From NCBI GenBank assembly GCA_963824985.1, contig CAWGRQ010000001.1, forward strand, positions 62,001 to 126,000: 64,000 nucleotides of DNA, read 5' to 3'. This DNA comes from JAFNAG01 sp963824985. Its GTDB lineage: Bacteria; Acidobacteriota; UBA6911. How positions within the stretch are numbered: the stretch's first letter is position 1; each line of letters begins with the position of its first letter. Position numbers and translations under genes: made by a program. Positions 1 through 9,193 of the stretch are shown piece by piece. The notes beneath the pieces were generated by a model. That model worked only from the letters and a program-made list of their open reading frames with translations, made no database searches and was not told where the DNA came from.

Positions 1-386
1 CGGTAGCGCAAGTTTACAATGATCGGGTGAAGGCGCTGCAGTCGAAGTATTCCCCTCGGGGCGTCGTCGTTCTTGCGGTGGCCTCCAACAGGAATGAGTC
101 GCCGCTTGAAGTCCGGCGCAATGCGGAAAATCTGAGTCTGCCATTCCCCGTTCTGCTCGACCAGGATGGAGTCCTGGCGGACAGGGTAGGCGTAGCGCAG
201 ACGCCCAGCGTGGTCATTCTGGACGGCGCCGGCATCCTCCGTTACCGTGGCGCCATCGACAACAACCGGCGGGTTTCGGAACCGGGGCGGATCGCCTACG
301 TCGAGGACGCGGTGGATGCGCTCCTCGCGGGGCGGCCGGTGGCTCGGGCCGAAACTCCCGTATCCGGGTGCGCCATCCGGCGCTAG
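1..386 (+). CDS. Thioredoxin-fold (AhpC/TSA, redoxin) protein, 5' truncated by window edge
   Basis: The frame is open from base 3 without a start, so the gene begins left of the window; a GTG at 27 is not needed. What remains is the C-terminal two thirds of a redoxin fold: the strand GVVVLAVASN, the FPVLLDQDG segment, the cis-Pro loop TPSVVILD and the closing strand LRYRGAIDN. The chain ends in SGCAIRR, a tail common in redoxins of this type. The peroxidatic CxxC or TxxC part would lie upstream and is not visible, so reductase and peroxidase roles cannot be told apart. Confidence 0.8.
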   Translation, partial: VAQVYNDRVKALQSKYSPRGVVVLAVASNRNESPLEVRRNAENLSLPFPVLLDQDGVLADRVGVAQTPSVVILDGAGILRYRGAIDNNRRVSEPGRIAYVEDAVDALLAGRPVARAETPVSGCAIRR

Positions 387-550
387 AAACCAATCACAAG
401 CCGCTCAGGCTTGGCCGCAGATTCCCATTCCGGTCCCTCTGCGGGCCCACCACGAGTACCTCGGCTATTTCTGGTATTGGATGCTGGGGCGCGTTTAGCT
501 TCGGATGCGGCTGCTCCGACCGGCATGTGCCGGCATTTGTGACGGGAGGC

Positions 551-715
551 TCAACTCCGCGTTTCGCTTTCCTTTTCGGGTTCGGGATTCGGTCGAGACT
601 CGACCTTGCAGGACTCCCTGGACATTCACGTCTGCACCCCGAACGCGGGCAGCACCCAGCGCTGCAGTGCGATGTAAGCGGCGATCACGATGAGGATCCA
701 GACAAAATCAGGCAT
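551..715 (-). CDS. Small membrane peptide, candidate selenoprotein with in-frame UGA at 626-628
   Basis: Starting from ATG at 715, 41 nt after the thiC stop, the minus strand encodes a 29-residue peptide with one hydrophobic helix (FVWILIVIAAYIALQRW) and the end LPAFGVQT. It then meets TGA. Behind the TGA the same frame stays open for 24 codons (MSRESC followed by a charged Glu/Lys/Pro tail) to a second TGA at 551-553. If the first TGA is read as selenocysteine the product has 54 residues and a U-M-S-R-E-S-C motif next to the membrane helix. A hairpin follows the UGA at SECIS-like distance. The upstream part uses GC-ending codons like its neighbours, and GGAG lies 11 nt before the ATG. The plain alternative is a 29-residue membrane peptide ending at 626. 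Confidence 0.45.
584..618 (-). promoter_or_regulatory. Candidate SECIS-like hairpin downstream of the UGA codon
   Basis: In the minus-strand RNA the 15-nt segment 605-591 is a perfect palindrome (GGUCGAG-U-CUCGACC), whose apical loop could be GUC. An outer GGGA (618-615) can pair with UCCC (587-584). The inner stem starts 20 nt after UGA 628-626, so the apical loop lies within the distance range known for bacterial SECIS elements. Pairing was judged by eye and no energy was calculated. Confidence 0.35.
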
Positions 716-756
716 CCTTTAATTATCTCCCAACAGCACCGCTTTTTCAACAGCAG

Positions 757-2520
<1,764 letters not shown>

Positions 2521-2693
2521 AAGGTAACCTCCAACGGCATCGATATAATCCAACTTAACATTTTCCCAAAATCAGGGGGCAGCCACAATGGCTATAAGCA
2601 GATCCCGTGATTCACTCCCTGAATGGCGGAAAGGGAAAAAACCCGGAAGATCCCGACCAGAACTCGCGAGGACAAGAAGCAACATGAGATTGC

Positions 2694-2722
2694 TTGCAAT
2701 AATGTCATGCTACTTGTAAAAT
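2694..2722 (+). promoter_or_regulatory. Promoter of the VapBC-type pair, probably giving a leaderless mRNA
   Basis: TTGCAA (2694-2699), a 17-nt spacer and TAAAAT (2717-2722). The antitoxin ATG begins at 2729, exactly where transcription would be expected to start, and there is no ribosome binding site before it. Confidence 0.6.
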
Positions 2723-2728
2723 ATAGTT

Positions 2729-2962
2729 ATGCATACAAAAGTGACAAAGCGTGGACAAGTCTCGATCCCCTCCGAGGTCCGAAAAAAACTGCAGATAGGC
2801 CCTGATACCAGATTGGCATGGATGATCGAGGGGGCAACTGTGAGGGTCGTACCCCTTCCAGTCGATACCATCAAGGCTCTCCGCGGCTCGGGCAAAAAGG
2901 GGATGGTGAGGCAGTTATTGCGGGATCGACAAAGAGATCTGAAGCGAGAGAATGGGTCCTGA
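2729..2962 (+). CDS. vapB: AbrB/SpoVT-type antitoxin (VapB-like)
   Basis: 77 residues. The N-terminal swapped-hairpin AbrB DNA-binding motif is clear (TKRGQVSIPSEVRKKLQIGP). The C-terminal half (RQLLRDRQRDLKRENGS) is the charged helix expected to bind the PIN toxin. The gene overlaps the toxin ORF by 11 nt. It would repress its own promoter and neutralise the toxin. There is no Shine-Dalgarno; the -10 box ends 6 nt before the ATG, so the message is probably leaderless. Confidence 0.85.
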   Translation: MHTKVTKRGQVSIPSEVRKKLQIGPDTRLAWMIEGATVRVVPLPVDTIKALRGSGKKGMVRQLLRDRQRDLKRENGS

Positions 2963-3362
2963 AAGGCATTTCCTGCTGGATACCTCTGCCCTCCTTGCCC
3001 TTCGGAGCGAGGAAGCTGGTGCTGACGAGGTCGAAAGTCTGTTGAGGGAGGCGGAGAACGGCGAAGGTTTGCTGTTGGCATCCTTCATCACTCGAATGGA
3101 ACTTCTCTATCTGATCAAGCGCGAAGAAGGTGAGGAGGCAGCGCGCCAGGCGCTCCGTTTGATCGACACCTTCAGCCTCGAATGGGTCTCCTGCGAGCCT
3201 GAAATCCTCGAAGCCGCTGCACAGCTGAAATCTGTAGGCGGACTTTCGGTTGCCGATAGTTGGATCGGAGCAACGGCGATCGTCCGTAACGCGACTCTGA
3301 TCCACAAGAATCCGGAGTTTAACAGATTCCCGGAGATTCGGCAGCAGTTCATCAAGTCTTGA
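2952..3362 (+). CDS. vapC: PIN-domain ribonuclease toxin (VapC-like)
   Basis: 136 residues, normal for VapC. PIN-domain acidic residues are visible: Asp in LLDTSALLAL near the N-terminus, Glu in RMELLYL, Asp in LSVADSWIGA. The last acidic position appears as HKNPEF, where most VapCs have HxDxxF, so the fourth metal ligand is Asn rather than Asp. Expected role: Mg-dependent endoribonuclease held in check by the preceding AbrB-type antitoxin. Divergent from thiC, with no functional link to it. Confidence 0.86.
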   Translation: MGPERHFLLDTSALLALRSEEAGADEVESLLREAENGEGLLLASFITRMELLYLIKREEGEEAARQALRLIDTFSLEWVSCEPEILEAAAQLKSVGGLSVADSWIGATAIVRNATLIHKNPEFNRFPEIRQQFIKS

Positions 3363-3547
3363 CGATCTCGGTCCCAACGCCCGGCTGCTGGAGGCTCTCT
3401 GAACAACGGGAGCTACTACCGTGTCCGCAGCCGCCTGAGTGAATTGCGGGGGCAAATCACCTGCAGGTTACCTGAACGGAGTTTTCGCCGGTGCAATTCC
3501 CATCGAGGGCTGGAATCCGCTCACCGCCGAATGCGTCGGAGGATATC

Positions 3548-4504
3548 CTATTTTCGCAGCAGGTCGTCGAAAAGCTGGCCGGCAAAAGCTTCGAGATTGC
3601 CGTAAGTGCCATAAGGATCGGCGGCCAGCAACCTCACAAAATCCTCCCGGTCGCGGCCGGCCGCAACGGCTCGCGTAGCCTCGGCGCGCAGTTTTACCAC
3701 CACGGCGAGCAGGCTTTTCATCTGTTGCAGGTTTGCCGGGGCCCCGTATGCAGGAATCACCGTGACGGTTTCCTCCACGGTCAATTCCGGTTCGGGCGGA
3801 GCCGTCGGTTCCGGTTTCGGCTGCGGCATTGCCGACTTCAGCAGCGGCACCGATTCGACGGCCTGCTTGAGACCGTCGATCCAGCCCGGAGCGCTCCCCT
3901 CCCCGGGGCCATTGTCGATGATGGGATATGTGGCGGGATTGAACAGGTCGCCCACCTGCAGCACCTTTTCGGACGGGACGAAGACAATGACATCGCCGGC
4001 GGTGCGGGCTCTGTGCCGGATGGCGATGATGCGGATCTCAATGCCGGCGGGGAAGAGATGCAGTTGCCCGCCGAACACGAATCGCGGATCGGACGCATCC
4101 GGCGCCGGAGGCAGAGCGGGGTCCAGGCCGGGTGCGGAGGCGGCAGTCGCGAGTCGGTTCAGCTCCTTGCTGCAGATGAGGGCGGCGCCCTGCTTGACGA
4201 ACGTTGCGGCGCCGCCGGCGCGGGCGCGCTGATAATCAGTCATCACCACCCAGCGAACCGGCCTGGAGGTCAACGCTTTGAGGGCGCTCAGCAGGGCGGG
4301 TGTTTCCGCATCGGGCGGCGGATCGATGAGCAGCACCCCTTCCGAGGTGACCACGGCGCCCGTGTTGGGGGTTCCGGGGGCGAATTCCAGATAGTAGAAA
4401 TGACTGCTGGCCTTGATGAAGGCGGGCGCTGGAACCATTGCGGCCGGAGCGATCGCCGGCATCAGGATGATGCTCAATGCCACTGCGCGCATGGTTATCC
4501 TCAT
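3548..4504 (-). CDS. Secreted metallo-beta-lactamase-fold protein with lost metal site
   Basis: 318 residues with an N-terminal signal peptide (RAVALSIILMPAIAPAA). The fold pattern of MBL hydrolases is recognisable: SEGVLLIDPP strand, WVVMTDYQRARAGG where HxHxDH is expected, and RTAGDVIVFVPSEKVLQVGDLF where GHTxGD...PExxVLxxGDLF is expected. The zinc-binding histidines of the first motif are absent (TDYQRAR) and the second His is also gone, so hydrolytic activity is doubtful. The start overlaps the stop of the upstream alpha/beta hydrolase by ATGA, so the two are translationally coupled. It may bind a ligand rather than cleave one. Confidence 0.7.
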   Translation of the reverse strand: MRITMRAVALSIILMPAIAPAAMVPAPAFIKASSHFYYLEFAPGTPNTGAVVTSEGVLLIDPPPDAETPALLSALKALTSRPVRWVVMTDYQRARAGGAATFVKQGAALICSKELNRLATAASAPGLDPALPPAPDASDPRFVFGGQLHLFPAGIEIRIIAIRHRARTAGDVIVFVPSEKVLQVGDLFNPATYPIIDNGPGEGSAPGWIDGLKQAVESVPLLKSAMPQPKPEPTAPPEPELTVEETVTVIPAYGAPANLQQMKSLLAVVVKLRAEATRAVAAGRDREDFVRLLAADPYGTYGNLEAFAGQLFDDLLRK

Positions 4505-5130
4505 GGAAGTTTCCCCGTACCCTGGGTGAGGGAAAAATCGTGTACCACCTGCCGAACCTGATCAAGCTGGTCTTTGAAAAAGTGGTCGGCCCCTTCGACC
4601 CAGCGGACAGTGGAAGCCGGCGGCAATCGTTTCGCGAATGCGTTCAGGGAGTCCCGCGGACAATACTCGTCGTCGCTGCCGGCGACCAGGAGCAAAGGCT
4701 TCTCGTTGTCGAAAAGGAAATTGAAATCGTAGGCTTTCAGCGGGGGTCCGATGCCGACCAGCGCCATCATCCGGGGGTCGTGGCAACCGACTTGCAGGCC
4801 GACCCAGGCGCCGAACGAGAAACCGATGAGAACCTGGGGCAGCCCCTGGTATCGGCGTTCCAGCCAATCCATCAGGGCCGCCACATCTCTCTTTTCCCCG
4901 TTTCCATGGTCATAGGATCCGCTGCTGGCGCCGACGCCCCGAAAATTGAAGCGCAGCGCCGCGAAACCCGCGTCCGCGGCGCCTTTGGCCGCCCGATAGA
5001 TCACACGGTTATTCATCGAGCCGCCGTAGAGCGGATGAGGATGACATAATAGCGCCGCTCCCCTGGGGGCTTCCGCTTTCGGCTCCCAGAGAACCGCCTC
5101 GAGTTCTACCTCTCCCGCCTTGATCTTCAT
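4501..5130 (-). CDS. Alpha/beta hydrolase, COG2945-like
   Basis: 209 residues. Nucleophile elbow GFSFGA, oxyanion region CHPHPLYGGSMNNRVI, acid loop GSDDEYCP and catalytic His in GADHFF are all present. That is the arrangement of small cytosolic serine hydrolases of the COG2945 group, whose natural substrate is unknown. The ATG at 5130 follows AGGA at 6 nt spacing; the frame also allows TTG at 5133. It lies 8 nt after cbiO and overlaps the next gene by ATGA, so it is probably the fourth gene of the cbiMQO transcript. Confidence 0.82.
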   Translation of the reverse strand: MKIKAGEVELEAVLWEPKAEAPRGAALLCHPHPLYGGSMNNRVIYRAAKGAADAGFAALRFNFRGVGASSGSYDHGNGEKRDVAALMDWLERRYQGLPQVLIGFSFGAWVGLQVGCHDPRMMALVGIGPPLKAYDFNFLFDNEKPLLLVAGSDDEYCPRDSLNAFAKRLPPASTVRWVEGADHFFKDQLDQVRQVVHDFSLTQGTGKLP

Positions 5131-5138
5131 CAATGATC

Positions 5139-5876
5139 CTATGGACGCTCCCGAAGCGAGAGCGGCACTTCCAATCCGTGTTGCTCCATCAACCCGGAAT
5201 CGGCGAGCAGCTGCCGGGTTTCGCCGTCGGCGCAGATCCGGCCTCGATCCATCACAACCGTGCGGGAACAGAGGGCCAGGACCATTTCCAGATCGTGCGT
5301 CCCCAGGATCAGGGTCGCCGGCAGGTCGGCAATCAGATTGATCAGGTGGCGCCGGCTTCCCGGATCCAGATTGCTGGTGGGCTCATCGAGGGCCAGGATG
5401 GCCGGTTGCATGATCAGGACCGTCGCCAGCGCGACCCGCTTGCGTTCGCCAAAGCTGAGGTGATGCGCCGGACGGTTCGCACAGGAGGGATCCATCAGCA
5501 CATCTTTCAACGCCGTCCTGACCCGGGCGCCGATTTCTTCCGGGGGAACACCCAGATTGAGGGGGCCAAACGCGATGTCCTCGAAAACCGTAGGGCAGAA
5601 GAGCTGATCGTTGGGATCCTGAAATACGAGACCCACCTGCGTCCGGATGAACTTGAGGTCATTATACGCGACGGTTTTGCCGAGGATGCGGACTGTTCCC
5701 GCACCGCTGAGGATGCCGTTCAGATGAAGCATGAGCGTGGATTTGCCCGCACCGCTGGGCCCGACCAGGGCCACGCGTTCGCCCGTCCGGATGTCGAGAT
5801 CAACGTCGTCCAGCGCCTGCGTGCCATCGGGATACGCGAAACGGAGCCGCGTCATTCGCACTGCATAGTCAGTCAT
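5139..5876 (-). CDS. cbiO: Cobalt/nickel ECF transporter ATPase CbiO
   Basis: 245 residues. Walker A GPSGAGKS, Q-loop VFQDPNDQLF, signature LSFGERKR, Walker B ILALDEPTS and switch His GTHD are complete. VFQDPNDQLF is characteristic of ECF-type CbiO/NikO ATPases. It energises uptake of Co2+ or Ni2+ with the CbiQ and CbiM proteins encoded just upstream, 1 nt from the cbiQ stop. Cobalt supply would fit the cobalamin-binding radical SAM genes and the PduO-type enzyme elsewhere in this window. Confidence 0.93.
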   Translation of the reverse strand: MTDYAVRMTRLRFAYPDGTQALDDVDLDIRTGERVALVGPSGAGKSTLMLHLNGILSGAGTVRILGKTVAYNDLKFIRTQVGLVFQDPNDQLFCPTVFEDIAFGPLNLGVPPEEIGARVRTALKDVLMDPSCANRPAHHLSFGERKRVALATVLIMQPAILALDEPTSNLDPGSRRHLINLIADLPATLILGTHDLEMVLALCSRTVVMDRGRICADGETRQLLADSGLMEQHGLEVPLSLRERP

Positions 5877-5877
5877 A

Positions 5878-6612
5878 TCAAATCCCGGAAGGTCCCGTTC
5901 TCAGATAGACCGTTGCGGCGATGAACAACGCCACCACGGAGACAAAGGCCAGATCGTGCCAGGAAAACCTGCGCGGAGCCGAAACCGGAAATTCGCCCCA
6001 AAACCCGCGGGACAACATTGCCTGGTACAGATGATCCGCACGCTCAAAAGAGCGCACCATCAGCGTCCCCAGCATGGATGCCATCGTGCGCATTTCCGCC
6101 CACGCTCCCGATCGGCCGACCCTGCGGCTGTCACGCGCCTGCCGCATGCGCATCACCTCGTCGAGGAAAACAAACAGGTATCGATAGAGGAAGCTCAGAT
6201 TCACAACCAGGATGCGCGGGCATCCGAGCTTGCGCAGGCCGCGCAGCAGTTCGACGAAACGCGTTGTGTTGGTAAGCAGGATCAGAATCAGCAGGCACAG
6301 CATCGAGCGCAGCAGCAGCACGGCCAGCCAGGAAAACCCCCGGGTTCCCTGCCATGGAGCGGCCAGCCCGGCCAGAAGGACAAACGGTAGGAGCACCAGC
6401 ATGCGCCCGACCACATACTGCAAGGGAATCTGGGAAATGCCGGCGAAAATGGCCATGAGAAAGAAGAACGCGAAAAATGCCCCCGAGTCCCCGGCCGGGA
6501 TCGTCAAGGCGGTGATGATCAGCGCGGTAAATCCCAGTATTTTCGTGCGGGGCTCCAGAACATGCAGCGGAGAATCAAGATGGGCATAGCGATCGACGAA
6601 GCTGTGGTTCAC
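5878..6612 (-). CDS. cbiQ: Cobalt/nickel ECF transporter T component CbiQ
   Basis: 244 residues from a GTG at 6612 that overlaps the cbiM stop (GTGA), which decides the start; the frame runs open far upstream inside cbiM, so automatic calls may be too long. The start NHSFVDRYAHLDSPLHVL and the coupling helices with RQARDSR and the downstream SFERADHLYQAMLSRGF segment are typical of CbiQ, which couples CbiO to the substrate-binding component. Five or six membrane helices are seen. Confidence 0.9.
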   Translation of the reverse strand: MNHSFVDRYAHLDSPLHVLEPRTKILGFTALIITALTIPAGDSGAFFAFFFLMAIFAGISQIPLQYVVGRMLVLLPFVLLAGLAAPWQGTRGFSWLAVLLLRSMLCLLILILLTNTTRFVELLRGLRKLGCPRILVVNLSFLYRYLFVFLDEVMRMRQARDSRRVGRSGAWAEMRTMASMLGTLMVRSFERADHLYQAMLSRGFWGEFPVSAPRRFSWHDLAFVSVVALFIAATVYLRTGPSGI

Positions 6613-7505
6613 GACGGGCCTCGGTGCATTCGCACCATGCGACGTATCAGGAAGGCTAATGCGACCATCAGGAACGGGAATCCGATCCAATAGGCGCCCG
6701 CAACGCGGTCCAGAGACAACAGGCCCTCCCCCTGCCCGGCAAGGACCGGCGCCTCCGAGAGCAGCGACTGTAAAGGGTCGGGAAGGCTGGAACTTCCAGC
6801 CAGCACCAGGATGCCGAACGGGACCGCCACTAACACCGTCCCGCCAACCCAATCCCAAATGCTTAATCCGGGCATGTGTTCGCTCCGCAGCAGGTCGGGC
6901 CGGACCCGGGCAAGAAACGACAGCACCCCCAAAGTCAGCCCCCCTTCCACCAATCCAATGACGGCATGATACCCGCCCATCGCCGGCAAGCCGATACGGA
7001 GAGGAATCGCTCCCGATAGACCCAACTCGAGGGCGCAGGCGACAGCCGAAACCACAACCGAGATCCACCCCGCCAGGAATCCGGTGACAGCCAGACGCCG
7101 CCCCCGAGCCTGCGGAGACCCGAACAGACGATGCACTCCATAGCCGCTGCACACTGTGATGGCGCCGATGTTAAACAGGTTGGCGCCCAACGCCAGCAAA
7201 CCCCCGTCCTGAAGGAAGAGTGCCTGCGCGATGATCACGGTGGCCATGGACAGAAAGCCCGCAACCGGGCCGAGCAGAATTCCCAACAAAGCCCCCCCGA
7301 CGAGGTGGCCCGAGGTTCCGCCAAGCACAGGGAAGTTGATCATTTGCGCGCCAAACACGAATGCCGAAAGCACCCCCATGATCGGAACCGCCCGGGCAAA
7401 GAGCGCGAGCTTCAGGCGGCCGGCCGCGTATAGAATGCCCAGACCCGAAACCGCATCCAATCCCAGAGCCATTCGGTTGGAGAGAAACCCGTCCGGTATA
7501 TGCAT
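6609..7505 (-). CDS. cbiM: Cobalt/nickel ECF substrate-binding component CbiM with CbiN/NikN-like C-terminus
   Basis: 298 residues starting with MHIPDGFLSNR, the conserved metal-binding N-terminus of CbiM/NikM, in which the N-terminal amine and His2 bind the metal. Seven or so membrane helices follow. The last 80 residues contain SSLPDPLQSLLSEAP and a final helix, resembling a fused CbiN/NikN (PDGLE) part. First gene of a probable cbiMQO-hydrolase-MBL transcript. Co and Ni specificity cannot be separated by eye. No cobalamin riboswitch fits in the 100 bp before the next gene. Confidence 0.92.
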   Translation of the reverse strand: MHIPDGFLSNRMALGLDAVSGLGILYAAGRLKLALFARAVPIMGVLSAFVFGAQMINFPVLGGTSGHLVGGALLGILLGPVAGFLSMATVIIAQALFLQDGGLLALGANLFNIGAITVCSGYGVHRLFGSPQARGRRLAVTGFLAGWISVVVSAVACALELGLSGAIPLRIGLPAMGGYHAVIGLVEGGLTLGVLSFLARVRPDLLRSEHMPGLSIWDWVGGTVLVAVPFGILVLAGSSSLPDPLQSLLSEAPVLAGQGEGLLSLDRVAGAYWIGFPFLMVALAFLIRRMVRMHRGPS

Positions 7506-7532
7506 AGGTTTGAATTGTAAACTAAAGGTTCC

Positions 7533-7578
7533 CGAACCACAAAGCCATGGTTCGATTTGGGCTCCTTCGTAATATAAT
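7533..7578. promoter_or_regulatory. Inverted repeat and -10 box between cbiM and the lipid island
   Basis: CGAACCA (7533-7539) and TGGTTCG (7548-7554) form a 7-bp inverted repeat midway between the divergent genes. On the plus strand a perfect TATAAT (7573-7578) follows, with a weak -35 TTCGAT overlapping the right arm. The repeat could be an operator for either direction. It does not match the NikR consensus. Confidence 0.35.
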
Positions 7579-7645
7579 GCCGGCGTCTTCTTCCATCCGC
7601 TTCGGTGATCCGGGCGGGTTCCCGGGGAGGGTACGGCATCCGAAA

Positions 7646-8407
7646 ATGATCAGGGCATCTCTTTTCAGCCTCATGGCTGTGCTTACGAATGCCAGTCTTA
7701 TCCTGCTGTTCCCCTTCAGCCTTTCCCGGCTCATGCTCTGCGCATTCCTGTATGCCGCGGGAAACATCATAATGGTGATTCTGCTGTTCCATCCGCGCTG
7801 CCAGTGGATGGTTGTGAACCGGTCGCGGGTGGAAAGCTGCGGGAAGCCATGTATCGCCCTGACTTTTGATGACGGGCCGACGGCAGAGCACACTCCGCGG
7901 GTCCTGGAGATTCTGCAGGAACATGGGATCAAAGCCACCTTCTTCATGATCGGCCGCCTTGCCGAGAAGGAACCCTCCCTCACGCGGCGCATCTGCAGTG
8001 AGGGGCACGGCATCGGCAATCATACTTACTCCCACCCGGTTCTGTTCTGTTTTCTGTCACCACGGCGGCTTCGGGAGGAGATTGAACAGGGACAGGAGGT
8101 CATCAGAACGATCTGCGGCCGCTCCACGCGGCTCTTCCGTTCGCCGGTCGGTCTCAGGCATCCGCTGCTTGACCTCTATTTGAGGCGCGCCGGACTGGAA
8201 TATATTTCCTGGAGGCTGCGCGCCTTCGATACGCGCGTCCAGAAGCCCGAGGTGATTACCCATCGCATTATCGACCGGGCAAATTCGGGGGATATCATCC
8301 TGTTGCATGACGGCTCCGGCGCCGGCATCCCGGTAATGCTGGAGGTGCTGCCCGGCATCATTACGGCCCTGAAGGCCAGAGGTTTCGACTTTGTCCTGGC
8401 CGGATAG
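7646..8407 (+). CDS. NodB-type polysaccharide deacetylase
   Basis: 253 residues. Two N-terminal hydrophobic helices suggest membrane anchoring. The catalytic NodB domain follows: TFDDGPT (metal Asp and base), FFMIGRL, HTYSHP (HxxxH metal motif), FRSPVG and the C-terminal LLHDG. These residues support de-N-acetylation of a sugar or sugar-lipid substrate. The ATG at 7646 is preferred since the domain starts soon after and a GGAGGG lies upstream at rather long spacing; earlier in-frame ATGs exist at 7547 and 7577. First gene of the forward arm of the lipid island. With the adjacent glycosyltransferase it may modify a glycolipid head group. Confidence 0.85.
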   Translation: MIRASLFSLMAVLTNASLILLFPFSLSRLMLCAFLYAAGNIIMVILLFHPRCQWMVVNRSRVESCGKPCIALTFDDGPTAEHTPRVLEILQEHGIKATFFMIGRLAEKEPSLTRRICSEGHGIGNHTYSHPVLFCFLSPRRLREEIEQGQEVIRTICGRSTRLFRSPVGLRHPLLDLYLRRAGLEYISWRLRAFDTRVQKPEVITHRIIDRANSGDIILLHDGSGAGIPVMLEVLPGIITALKARGFDFVLAG

Positions 8408-8430
8408 CCCGGCTGAGCAACCAAATTCCC

Positions 8431-9117
8431 ATGTCGACTGACGTTACGGTTTGCGCTTTGATCCCGGCATTGAATGAGGCTGGCTGCATAGGGTCGGTCA
8501 TCCGGGGCGTCAGGCAACATGTCGGGATGGTTCTGGTCATCGACGACGGCTCCGATGACGGGACGGCCGACATAGCGGAGAAGGCAGGGGCCTTCTGCCT
8601 CCGGCAGCTGCGGCATCAGGGGAAGGGGGCGGCGCTGCGGGCCGGCCTGGCACACATCGCCAACCTTGAATTCAGCCACGTGCTGTTCATCGATGGCGAC
8701 GGCCAGCATCTGCCTGATGACATCCCTTCGCTGATCCGGGTCGCCCGCGAAACCGAAGCAGACCTGGTAATCGGGACCCGAACTTTTGATCGCAAGCACA
8801 TGCCCGCGGAACGGTTTTTCTCCAACCGTGTCGGCAGCAGGGTTACTTCGTGGCTTGTCGGCTGCGAGATCAGGGACAGCCAGTGTGGTTTCCGCCTGGT
8901 GCGACTCGCGAAACTGAATTCGCTCCGGTTGCAATCCAGAAAGTATGAGATCGAAATGGAGATCCTGATCAAGATGCGCCTGGCGGGGTGTTCTCTCGCA
9001 CATGCACCGGTAAGTATGGTATATCAGGAGGGCAGGGGGCGATCAAAGATGAAGCCGGTGCGTGATACGGTGCATATCTGCCTCTGGTCACTGCTGTTTC
9101 GTTATTTGCGGTTTTAA
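8431..9117 (+). CDS. Family 2 glycosyltransferase (dolichol-phosphate mannosyltransferase-like)
   Basis: 228 residues, GT-A fold. Nucleotide-binding VCALIPALNEAGCIGSV, IDDGSDDGT and the metal-binding DGDGQHLPDD are intact, as is the later RDSQCGFRL segment. Such enzymes transfer a sugar from a nucleotide sugar to a lipid or polyprenyl acceptor at the inner membrane face; there are no membrane helices here. It lies 23 nt after the NodB gene. Similar GT2 genes occur in aryl-polyene and xanthomonadin loci next to LolA-like and MMPL genes, the same neighbourhood as here. Confidence 0.88.
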   Translation: MSTDVTVCALIPALNEAGCIGSVIRGVRQHVGMVLVIDDGSDDGTADIAEKAGAFCLRQLRHQGKGAALRAGLAHIANLEFSHVLFIDGDGQHLPDDIPSLIRVARETEADLVIGTRTFDRKHMPAERFFSNRVGSRVTSWLVGCEIRDSQCGFRLVRLAKLNSLRLQSRKYEIEMEILIKMRLAGCSLAHAPVSMVYQEGRGRSKMKPVRDTVHICLWSLLFRYLRF

Positions 9118-9193
9118 GCGACACCTAAGGCCGGTGCCCGGCCGCCAAATCGGCAACGCCTGTTGCCGGAGCAGTAGCAAGGAGAGCGACTTC

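Noticed and set aside
2521..2700. TPP riboswitch before thiC
   Set aside because: The leader lacks the conserved CUGAGA and the paired ACC/pyrophosphate helix sequences, and a divergent promoter begins at 2694.
3491..4561. 356-codon frame antisense to the MBL-fold gene
   Set aside because: It mirrors the codon pattern of the opposite strand; the reverse frame has a signal peptide and fold motifs.
5878..7152. CbiQ extended to 424 residues
   Set aside because: The extra N-terminus reads inside cbiM in another frame; the GTGA overlap at 6612 fixes the start.
7506..7640. Cobalamin riboswitch before cbiM
   Set aside because: The gap is too short for the roughly 200-nt aptamer and no B12-box-like sequence is present.
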